Of a DNA stretch of 64,000 nucleotides, positions 7,611 to 14,652 are shown piece by piece. The notes beneath the pieces are model-generated. The model worked only from the letters and a program-made list of their open reading frames with translations, ran no database searches and was not told the origin of the DNA. Source of the stretch: Streptomyces sp. L-9-10 (GTDB lineage: Bacteria; Actinomycetota; Actinomycetes; Streptomycetales; Streptomycetaceae); the NCBI RefSeq assembly GCF_004151105.1, contig NZ_PHRF01000026.1, positions 235,398-299,397 of the forward strand, given 5' to 3'. The first letter of the stretch is position 1. Every line of letters starts with the position of its first letter. The translations under genes were made by a program, and so were the position numbers.

Positions 7611-10317
7611 GCCTCTCCTCCTCGCCCGTCCGGTCCGGCGACGGGACGGCGAGCCACCAGAGGGAGCGCGCCTGCGCGTCGGGGAGCGGATTCTCCGGAT
7701 CGTTCATCATGCGGCGCAGCAGCCAGTCCAGCCGCCGCCGGTCGTGCTCCTCGGCCGCCAGCGCGGGCAGCAGCGCCGCCAGCCCCGGCCGGGTCCACTC
7801 GGTGCCGTCCTTGCGCACGGCCGTACGCATCAGGGCCTCCAGCGCGTCCATCGCCACGTCCTTCGACCGCGGGGTGTTCAGCGCCGTCCACAGCAAGTCG
7901 GCCATCGGGAGGACGAGTTCGGGACGGGTGGCGGCGAGGGCGAGCGGGAGCGGCCAGTCGCCGCGGTCACCCAGCGGGGAGCCGGGCTCGGCGGCCGGTA
8001 CCTCGTCCACCCCGGTCAACGCCATACGGACGGTGGTCACCAGACCGAGGTCCTGGTACGCCTCGCGCTGGTGGTGGGTCCAGTCCGCCATCCGCCGCAG
8101 CACCTTCGCGACGTCCGGGAGCGCCAGCAGCCGTACGACGTTGAACGAGGCCGCCGCCAGCTGGTCCCCGTCGTCACGGACCCCGATCCGGGCCAGCGCG
8201 TCCAGCGCGTCGTCGGTCGTGGCCGCGGCGTTCCCGTATCCGAGCGCCATCGCCGCCGTCCAGCGCAGCGACTTCGTCCCGAACCTGCTCCAGTCGCCGA
8301 CCAGTTTGCGCACCGCTTCACGGTGCGAGGCATGGCCGGCCGCCTGGTCCATCGTGGTGGCCGCGAAGATCCTCCGGCGGGGCGTGGCCGCCTCGGCGAG
8401 CGGCCGGATCAGCTCCGCGTAACTGTGGTCGAAGTCCCGGACGGACAGCTCCCCGGCGGCCACCGCGGCGCGCATCCACACATGGGGGCGCGGGTCGTCC
8501 GACAGCAGCCGCAGCCAGCGCACGAGCGGCGCCCGTACGGGGAAGTGCCGGTCCCAGATCTCGGCGAGCACCGCGGCGGGCAGCGCCGAGCCCCGGTACC
8601 AGATCAGCCGCGCGTCCACCTCGGCACCGGCCACCTCGACCCGGCCGTCGAGCAGTTCGGCGCGCGAGAGCGCCAGATCGGATTCCGGGTCGTCGCAGAA
8701 CAGCGGGCGGGCCGGGGTGGTGTCCGGATCGCTCTGTACGGACAGCTCCCAGGTGAGCAGATGGGCGGCTGCGGCAACGGTGCTGTGCGGGGTCCCGCCG
8801 AGTACGGCGAGCGCGATACGGAACGCCACCGGGTGGAACAGCGCCGCCGTACCCGACCGCCCCGCGCCCCCGTCCGCGGCGGCGGCCGGGAGCGCGGCCA
8901 GGGCCCGGTCCACCCCGGCGAACCACTCCTGGGCCTGGCCGGCGGCGAGACTCCGGCAGCCGGACAGCAACTCGTCGTAGGAGAGGTCCCCCAGCAGATG
9001 CCCGGCCAGCAGCGACGCCTGCAACCCGGCCTCGGCGGGGCGCAGATCCTTCAGCCCGACCGCGTCGCGGACCTCCGCGCGCTGTGCCAGCTCCTCGGCG
9101 GCGGCCAGCAGGTCGTCCATGTCCGGGCCGGCGGCGGGGGCGCCGTCGGGGGCGGCGGCGGTGTGGTCCGCCAGTCCTTCCCGGCGCTCGGCGAGTCCGT
9201 CCCGGCGTTCCGCCAGCTCCTCCCGGCGCTCCTCCAGCTTCTCCCGCAGCCGGGTGGTGAGGAGTTCCTGGGTGGGCGCGGGCGGGCAGATCATCCCGTA
9301 CCGCCCGGTGAGCAGCGGGTTCGCCGCCGACCCGAGTGTCACGACGATCACCGCGAAGGCCCCGCACCCGTCCAGGGCCGCGGCCAGCCCGTCCAGGTCC
9401 ATCGCGTCCGGTGGCAGCGAACCGGGCCTGGTGAGGGCCAGTTCCAGCAGATACCCGGTGCCGCGCCGGTCCTCCGCGCCGTCGCCGCTCAGCAGACCGG
9501 CCAGCCCCCGCACGCCACCGTCCGGATCGACCCGCGACACCCGGGGTCCCGCGCCGGGCTCCGCGCCCGCGCCGGATGTGACCTCGTCGAGGAGGGAGAG
9601 CGCGGTGCTCGTACGTCCGGTGCCGGGCGCGGCGCCGAGCACGAGTAATCGGCGGGCCACCAGCGCGCTGCGCAGCCGCACGTACCCCTGCGGTTCCACA
9701 TGGACCCTGCGCAGCCCGCGCAGTTCGTCCTCGGGTACGGGTCCGCTGCGCATCCCCGCAGCGGACGGGCGGGAGTCCAGCCGCAGATGGATATCGCCGA
9801 TATGGGCGCTCTGGATGAAGGAACGGTCGAAACTGTTCAGGTCCCGGCCGGTGTCGAACAGCATCCGGGTGGAGTGGCGGGCCCGCGAGGCGGCGGCCAG
9901 ATCGGTGGGTCCGTCGTCGCCCTGCTCCTCGGCGAGCGGGTCGCGGGTGTGCTCCTTGAAGCGCCCGGTGACGCGTTCCCGTTCCCGTTCCCGTTCTTCC
10001 TTCTCCCGCTCCTCCTTTTCCCGTTCTTCCCTGTCCTGCTCGCTCTGCTCTTCCTTCTCCTTCTCCGCGGCGTCGCTGCCGCCGGAGTCGCGGTCGCTGT
10101 CGGCGCGGCCCTCTTCCGCGCGGGGCCTGTTGTCCCTGGCCCTGGCCCGCTCGTCCCCGGCCCTGTTGTCCTGTGCCCTGTCGTCCTTGGCCCGGTCCGC
10201 CCTGCCTCTGTCCGCCCTGGCCCTGTCCGGCTTGGCCCGGTCCGCCTTGGCCCTGGGCTGGTCGGCGGGCTGGGGGTTGCGTTCCGGGGATCCGGCCGCC
10301 TGCTGTTCGTCGGACAT
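7603..10317 (-). CDS. Large P-loop protein with disordered N-terminus and helical C-terminus
   Basis: This 904-residue protein has an ATG at 10317 with GGAAGGA upstream, 6 bp after the cyclase stop. Residues 1-145 are highly charged and repetitive (runs of DRA, then EKE/ERE), probably disordered. A nucleotide-binding segment follows with GAAPGTGRTS at 228-237: the Walker A shape is clear, but the usual Lys is Arg. A hydrophobic strand FAVIVVTLG could be Walker B but lacks an obvious acidic pair. Residues about 330-900 look like stacked helices, with a coiled stretch of REKLEERREELAERRD type near 330-360. This resembles STAND-like signalling proteins (NTPase plus helical repeats), but I do not recognise a named family. 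Its coupling to the cyclase suggests a sensor or scaffold. Confidence 0.6.
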   Translation of the reverse strand: MSDEQQAAGSPERNPQPADQPRAKADRAKPDRARADRGRADRAKDDRAQDNRAGDERARARDNRPRAEEGRADSDRDSGGSDAAEKEKEEQSEQDREEREKEEREKEERERERERVTGRFKEHTRDPLAEEQGDDGPTDLAAASRARHSTRMLFDTGRDLNSFDRSFIQSAHIGDIHLRLDSRPSAAGMRSGPVPEDELRGLRRVHVEPQGYVRLRSALVARRLLVLGAAPGTGRTSTALSLLDEVTSGAGAEPGAGPRVSRVDPDGGVRGLAGLLSGDGAEDRRGTGYLLELALTRPGSLPPDAMDLDGLAAALDGCGAFAVIVVTLGSAANPLLTGRYGMICPPAPTQELLTTRLREKLEERREELAERRDGLAERREGLADHTAAAPDGAPAAGPDMDDLLAAAEELAQRAEVRDAVGLKDLRPAEAGLQASLLAGHLLGDLSYDELLSGCRSLAAGQAQEWFAGVDRALAALPAAAADGGAGRSGTAALFHPVAFRIALAVLGGTPHSTVAAAAHLLTWELSVQSDPDTTPARPLFCDDPESDLALSRAELLDGRVEVAGAEVDARLIWYRGSALPAAVLAEIWDRHFPVRAPLVRWLRLLSDDPRPHVWMRAAVAAGELSVRDFDHSYAELIRPLAEAATPRRRIFAATTMDQAAGHASHREAVRKLVGDWSRFGTKSLRWTAAMALGYGNAAATTDDALDALARIGVRDDGDQLAAASFNVVRLLALPDVAKVLRRMADWTHHQREAYQDLGLVTTVRMALTGVDEVPAAEPGSPLGDRGDWPLPLALAATRPELVLPMADLLWTALNTPRSKDVAMDALEALMRTAVRKDGTEWTRPGLAALLPALAAEEHDRRRLDWLLRRMMNDPENPLPDAQARSLWWLAVPSPDRTGEEERHG

Positions 10318-10323
10318 GTCGGG

Positions 10324-11190
10324 TCAGTCCTTCCGCGGCCGGGGCGAGTCGGTGATCCGCCCGATGTGCACGGGCTGCTGGTAGACGTTGTCGGAGTGCT
10401 GGGACATGTCGCCGTGGACGGTGTAGTGGGCACGGGGGGTACGGGGCCGGTCGTCGGCGTCGGCGTCGGCGTCGGCGTCGGTGGCGGTGGCGTCGTCGTC
10501 AACGCGCGTATCCGCGACGGGCGGTGCGTCCGCGACGGGCGGTGCGTCCGCGACGAGTGGTGCGTCCGCGGCGGGCGGTGGATCACCGGCCGGCATCACC
10601 GGAGCGGGCCGCCCGGGAAGGTGGAACCAGGCGTTGACATCGCCCTCCTTGATCTTCAGCCGGGCCAGGGCGTAGTGCGCGGGCTCGATGAACTTGCCGC
10701 CGCTGCTGACCACGTCCTCGTACAGCGCGTCCGAGACCACCAGCACGAGATCGGCCCGCTCGGCGTCCAGCAGCCGCCGGGCCACGGAGGAGTCGGCCAG
10801 CCGGCAGGCGAGATCGACCGCGCGCCCGCTGATGCCCCGGTCGTCGTGGCGTACCGGGCCGACATGCATGCCCACCCGCAGCCCCAGCGGTACGCGCAGG
10901 GCGCGGTTCTCGTCCCGCAGCTTCTCGTGCACCTCCACCAGCCACAGCCCGAGCAGCCGGGTCACCGCGATCCGGCCGGCCACCGACAGCAGCACCCCGT
11001 CGCCGCGGTCTTCCATATGAACGGCGTCCCGCCCCACCTTGGCGTGGGTGAAGGCCGTCTCCAGGACCCGGTAGATCCGTGCGCGCATCCGTGGCTTGTC
11101 CACGTCGTCGTACTCACCGGAGCGCCGCGCGTCGACGCTGATCACCAACTCGTAGCGCGCCTCGGCGACATCCATCGCGTCGTCGTCCAC
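10324..11190 (-). CDS. Class III nucleotidyl-cyclase-like protein (Pycsar-type candidate)
   Basis: This 288-residue protein starts at a GTG (11190) with AGGGGG upstream; the internal ATG at 11175 has no ribosome site. Residues 10-200 follow the class III cyclase fold. VISVDA carries the first metal Asp (D20) and DRGDGVLL the second (D64). LGLRVGMHVGPV is the central strand, and GRAVDLACRL (122-131) corresponds to the VNxAxR motif. The Arg (R130) is kept, but the transition-state Asn is Asp (D126). The tail after about 205 is Pro/Ala/Asp-rich repeats and disordered. With a PycTM-like gene and a Crp-type gene in the same cluster, it is a plausible source of a cyclic nucleotide. Substrate (A, G, C or U) and activity are unproven. 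Confidence 0.7.
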   Translation of the reverse strand: MDDDAMDVAEARYELVISVDARRSGEYDDVDKPRMRARIYRVLETAFTHAKVGRDAVHMEDRGDGVLLSVAGRIAVTRLLGLWLVEVHEKLRDENRALRVPLGLRVGMHVGPVRHDDRGISGRAVDLACRLADSSVARRLLDAERADLVLVVSDALYEDVVSSGGKFIEPAHYALARLKIKEGDVNAWFHLPGRPAPVMPAGDPPPAADAPLVADAPPVADAPPVADTRVDDDATATDADADADADDRPRTPRAHYTVHGDMSQHSDNVYQQPVHIGRITDSPRPRKD

Positions 11191-11255
11191 CCCGTGCCCC
11201 CTGTTCTGTCCGCCTGCCGTCCCCCATCAGCCTCGCGGCCGGGACGAAAGGCGTC

Positions 11256-11269
11256 TGTAGCCGTTTACA
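11256..11269. promoter_or_regulatory. Candidate Crp-type operator upstream of the cyclase gene
   Basis: TGTAGCCGTTTACA is a TGTA-N6-TACA dyad, 66 bp upstream of the cyclase start and 32 bp past the Crp-gene stop. The spacing fits the two-fold sites bound by Crp/Fnr proteins, and the nearest regulator is of that class. The arms are short, so chance is possible. Confidence 0.35.
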
Positions 11270-11300
11270 CACGCCGGCCCGGTTCTCCGCTCCGTTTCCG

Positions 11301-12044
11301 TTATTCCTGATGGCCGTCCGCGAGGAGGGCGAGCAGAGCGGGGTCGAGGATCTCCACTCTTCGGTTGCCCGTGCGCACGATCTGCTGGCTGCGCAGCAGC
11401 CGCAGGGCCTTGGCGACGGCTTCCCGGGTGGCGCCGACGGTGGCGGCCAGTTCGTCCTGGGCCAGATGCACGACGGTGCCCGCGGGCGACATCCCCGTGG
11501 CGGGCGACGTCCCCGTGGCGGGGGGCGCTACGGGGACCGCTGCGTACGGGCCGGAAGGTTCGGCCCGCGACAGCTCGGTGAGCCGGCTGGCCAGACGCTG
11601 GAGGACCGTGAGGGACGCGAGCGCCGACCGCTCCTGGTCGGCGCTGCGGAGCCGGAACGTGAGCTGGCGTATCACCAGACCGCTGACCCGCGGATGCAGC
11701 GCGAGAAAGCGGCGGAACGCGTCCCCGGAGATGACCTGGGCCTCGACGGGCCCCAGCGCGCGCACGGTGGCGCTACGGGGATGGCTGTCCAGCGCGGCCA
11801 TCTCGCCGAGCAGCTCACCGGGGCCGCGCAGCCCCAGGATCAGCCGGGTGGCTCCCCGGTCCGTGGCCACGGAAACGGTCACCCACCCCTGAAGTATGAT
11901 CATGATGTGAGTGGAGCGGTCGCCCTCCGTCAGGAGATGGGCGTCGGCCGCGAAGCGCTTCCGGTTCCCGAGAGCCATCACGCTCTCGTTCTCCCGGTCG
12001 GTCAGCGCACGCGCGAACGCCAACTCATCGCCGAGCAGCCCCAT
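11301..12044 (-). CDS. Crp/Fnr-family transcription regulator with intact cNMP pocket
   Basis: This is a 247-residue protein. The ATG at 12044 is preferred because GGGGGGAG lies 6 nt upstream; a GTG at 12059 lacks this. Residues about 20-130 form a cyclic-nucleotide-binding domain. The phosphate-binding cassette reads GELLGEMAALDSHPRSATV and keeps the Glu and the Arg-Ser that contact cAMP in classical Crp. A dimerisation helix follows (RLRSADQERSALASL), then a Crp-type winged helix-turn-helix, LAQDELAATVGATREAV, which is the DNA-recognition unit. The gene is first in the seven-gene cluster, 110 bp from the cyclase-like gene it probably controls. The likely ligand is whatever that cyclase makes. 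A 7-bp inverted repeat lies upstream at 12107-12127. Confidence 0.85.
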   Translation of the reverse strand: MGLLGDELAFARALTDRENESVMALGNRKRFAADAHLLTEGDRSTHIMIILQGWVTVSVATDRGATRLILGLRGPGELLGEMAALDSHPRSATVRALGPVEAQVISGDAFRRFLALHPRVSGLVIRQLTFRLRSADQERSALASLTVLQRLASRLTELSRAEPSGPYAAVPVAPPATGTSPATGMSPAGTVVHLAQDELAATVGATREAVAKALRLLRSQQIVRTGNRRVEILDPALLALLADGHQE

Positions 12045-12106
12045 TGCCACTCCCCCCACGGCAGTCAGGACGCTGATTTTCGTTGGCGTTGATGGTCGCA
12101 GAGTGA

Positions 12107-12127
12107 CGTTCTGGTTGGAGCAGAACG
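12107..12127. promoter_or_regulatory. Inverted repeat upstream of the Crp/Fnr gene
   Basis: CGTTCTG and CAGAACG are perfect 7-bp arms separated by 7 bp, 63-83 bp upstream of the regulator's start codon. This is a plausible operator for autoregulation or for control of the whole cluster. Confidence 0.4.
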
Positions 12128-12485
12128 CGCCACCTTGCCCATACTGGCCGGTAATTGCCGAACTGCCAGCTAGACCGCACGGGCGCCGCGCGCCCCGGTC
12201 ATCCCGTCATCCCCGGAACCCCCGTGCGGCCCCTACCCCCTCCGCCCGCCCCGTCTCCCGGCCCCGCCGACGACTCGGAGGTCAGGTCCCTCCACACGGG
12301 CCAACCGGGCGCTTCGACGGGGCAAACGGGCAGGAAACCCGGACTTGGCGGAAACTCGGGTTTCCGGCGCCGACACGGCGATTCGGCGCCGGTGAAGGGG
12401 GGAGCCCCCCCCATGCCCCAGTCGGGCGGGGAGTTGAGCCTCGGACGCCTCGGACGCCTCGGACGCCTCAGACGACTCGGACGCC
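12128..12485. other. Gene-free stretch with a 9-bp tandem repeat
   Basis: I see no convincing gene here. The segment 12441-12485, directly after the oxidoreductase stop, is five tandem copies of a 9-bp unit close to TCGGACGCC; the fourth copy diverges. The rest is GC-rich and of low complexity. Confidence 0.6.
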
Positions 12486-13520
12486 TCAGGCGGGCCGGGC
12501 CCACGGGGACGGCTGCCAGCCCAGAGCCGGGCCGAGCTTGGTGGCCATGTCGGTGAGGATCTGTACGTAGTCCTCGTGGTCGAAGGTGAACGGGAGCGCG
12601 AACGCGACCTCGTCGACCTCCTGGAACGCGGCGTGGGCATAGAGCTGTTCAGCCAGCTCGGCGGAGCTTCCGACGAGATCCGGCGCGAACATCAGCCGGG
12701 CCGGCCCCTGTGGCGTGGCGGTACGCGGCAGCCGCTGCCTGGCGTACTCCTCGTACTTCGCGCGCTGCTCCGGCGAGGCGCTGTCGGTGGGGATGACGAC
12801 GAGCCCCTGGGACACGCGGGCGCGATCGCCGTCCGGGTGATGGGCGCGGAAGGCGCGGACGTGCGACAGCTGGGTCGCGGCGAAGTCCTCGGACTCCTCC
12901 GCCTTCACGACGCTGCTGGTCAGGAAGTTCATACCCTGCTCGCCCGCCCAGCGCGCGGATCGCAGACCGGCGCCGCCGTACCACATACGGCTCGCCAGGC
13001 CGGCGGCGTGCGGCTGGACGCGGTCGGAGAACGCCTCGATGCCCTCCGTACCCCTGAACTCGCTGGCCGGCTCCCCACGCACGAACGCCAGCAGCCGCCG
13101 CACGCGCTCGTAACCGAAGTCCTCGGCGTCGGCGGTGTCGGGATAGAGCGCTTGCTTCACCCGCTCGTACCGCATGGGCGGACCGACACTGACCCCCGGA
13201 TTGAGGCGGCCTCCGGACAGGATGTCGACGGTCGCCAGATCCTCGGCAAGTCGCAGCGGATTCTCCCAGCCCAGCGGGATGACGGCGGTGCCCAGCTGGA
13301 TACGGCTGGTGCGCTGGGAGGCCGCCGCCAGCACGGCGACGGGGGAGGAGATGCCGTACTGCAGATGCCGGTGCCGCAGCCACGCGCTGTCGAACCCCAG
13401 CCGCTCACCCAGCTCGATGACGGCGAGCGTCGACTCGTGGCCCCGCCCCGGATCGGCCTCGTCGAACAGCCCGATGGTCAGAAACCCCATACTCCGCAAC
13501 GGCTCGGACGTCGTCGGCAC
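12486..13520 (-). CDS. LLM-class flavin-dependent oxidoreductase
   Basis: This is a 344-residue luciferase-like monooxygenase-fold enzyme. The GTG at 13520 is chosen because GAGGGGG lies 6 nt upstream and the family N-terminus (MGFLTIGLFDEADP) follows at once. Visible family segments are LGERLGFDSAWLRHRHLQYG, the strand with TSRIQLGTAVIPLGWENP, and SGGRLNPGVSVGPP, which lines the flavin phosphate site. Such enzymes use reduced FMN or F420, often with a separate reductase, for oxygenation or hydride transfer; the substrate cannot be read. It is transcribed away from the cis-prenyltransferase gene across a 310-bp gap and is not obviously part of either neighbouring cluster. Confidence 0.85.
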   Translation of the reverse strand: MPTTSEPLRSMGFLTIGLFDEADPGRGHESTLAVIELGERLGFDSAWLRHRHLQYGISSPVAVLAAASQRTSRIQLGTAVIPLGWENPLRLAEDLATVDILSGGRLNPGVSVGPPMRYERVKQALYPDTADAEDFGYERVRRLLAFVRGEPASEFRGTEGIEAFSDRVQPHAAGLASRMWYGGAGLRSARWAGEQGMNFLTSSVVKAEESEDFAATQLSHVRAFRAHHPDGDRARVSQGLVVIPTDSASPEQRAKYEEYARQRLPRTATPQGPARLMFAPDLVGSSAELAEQLYAHAAFQEVDEVAFALPFTFDHEDYVQILTDMATKLGPALGWQPSPWARPA

Positions 13521-13830
13521 GGAATCCCCCTCGTCCACGGCACGGCGCGCTCCGCCGTACACCAGCGTCCCTCCGATTGTCGCAGGCGCGCCCTGCCACG
13601 TCCGGGGCGTCCCGGTCACAGCGGGCAGCTCCAGGGTCGCGACGGCCGGAGCGGTCCCGCCGTGAGGCGGTCGCACAATCGGACGTGCGTACTGCGGGTG
13701 AATCTGCGGAGAGTGCGATACGGCCGTGCCGAGGTACCGGCACTCTGCTGAGGGTCCATTTCAGCGGCGCTCGCGGCGGGGAGTGAGTCTCGCGGCGAGG
13801 AGTGAGTGGTGACGGTTCGGGGGAGCACAG
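13521..13830. other. Divergent intergenic region
   Basis: These 310 bp separate the start of the flavin oxidoreductase (minus) from the start of the cis-prenyltransferase (plus), so both promoters should lie here. I see no gene and no clear operator or hairpin. Confidence 0.5.
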
Positions 13831-14652
13831 GTGACGGCTGAGGGAGACCGCGGCACTTCCGCCCCTTCGACGGCTCCTGCCCCTTCGACGGCTCCCGCGC
13901 CCGCGCGTCGCCCGGCCGGTGAGAGCCGTCAGCGGGGCGTGCCGCGCCATGTCGCCTGCGTGATGGACGGGAACGGCCGGTGGGCGGCACAGCGCGCCTT
14001 GCCGCGTACGTCGGGCCACCGCGCCGCGGAGACGGCGGTGATCGACGTCATCGAGGCGGCGCGCACAGCGGGGGTGGAGTGGCTGAGCCTGTACGCGTTC
14101 TCCACCGAGAACTGGCGGCGCCCGAGCGGCGAGATCGACTTCCTCATGCGACTGGTGCGTCGCGTGGTGCGCAAACACGCCGCGCTGCTCCACGCGCGCG
14201 GCATCCGCTGCCGGTTCCTCGGGGTGGCGGACCCGCGGATTCCCGCACCGCTGGCCCGGGACTTCGCCGACCTGATGACGCTGACCGGCGCCAACCGGGG
14301 CATGACGCTGACCGTCGCGTTCGACCACGGCGGACGCAGGGACATCGTCGAGGCGGCACGATCCCTCATCCGCAGCGGGGTGTCCGCCGATGCCGTCGAC
14401 GAGCGGCACTTCGCGGCCCATCTGCCCTTCCCCGACACCCCCGATGTCGACCTCGTCATCCGGACCTCCGGTGAACAGCGCATCTCCAACTTCATGCTCT
14501 GGCAGGTGGCCTACGCCGAGTGGATCTTCCCGCCGGTGCTCTGGCCCGACTTCCACGCGCCGCACTTCCTGGAGTGCCTGCACACCTACCGGCAACGCGA
14601 CCGCCGCTTCGGCGGCGTGATTCCGCGAGCGAACGGAGAACCCCACCCGTGA
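13831..14652 (+). CDS. cis-prenyltransferase (UppS/Z-FPP synthase family)
   Basis: This 273-residue enzyme starts at a GTG with GGGGGAG upstream. About 35 Ala/Pro/Ser-rich residues precede the catalytic domain. Family motifs are MDGNGRWA (the Asp is catalytic), SLYAFSTENWRRP, FDHGGRRDI and RTSGEQRISNFMLWQ with YAEW, the diphosphate-binding C-terminal motif. The enzyme adds isopentenyl diphosphate units with Z geometry. It could be the cell-wall undecaprenyl diphosphate synthase, but its 4-bp overlap with an oxygenase gene, outside any cell-wall cluster, suggests a second, specialised enzyme making a Z-prenyl chain for a secondary product. Chain length cannot be read. Confidence 0.9.
   Translation: MTAEGDRGTSAPSTAPAPSTAPAPARRPAGESRQRGVPRHVACVMDGNGRWAAQRALPRTSGHRAAETAVIDVIEAARTAGVEWLSLYAFSTENWRRPSGEIDFLMRLVRRVVRKHAALLHARGIRCRFLGVADPRIPAPLARDFADLMTLTGANRGMTLTVAFDHGGRRDIVEAARSLIRSGVSADAVDERHFAAHLPFPDTPDVDLVIRTSGEQRISNFMLWQVAYAEWIFPPVLWPDFHAPHFLECLHTYRQRDRRFGGVIPRANGEPHP

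Noticed and set aside
7609..9648. 679-codon plus-strand open frame opposite the large P-loop gene
   Set aside because: It is an antisense shadow; the minus frame has Walker A, coupling and ribosome sites.
12441..12485. Possible CRISPR-like short repeats
   Set aside because: The 9-bp units are directly adjacent with no spacers, so this is simple tandem repetition.
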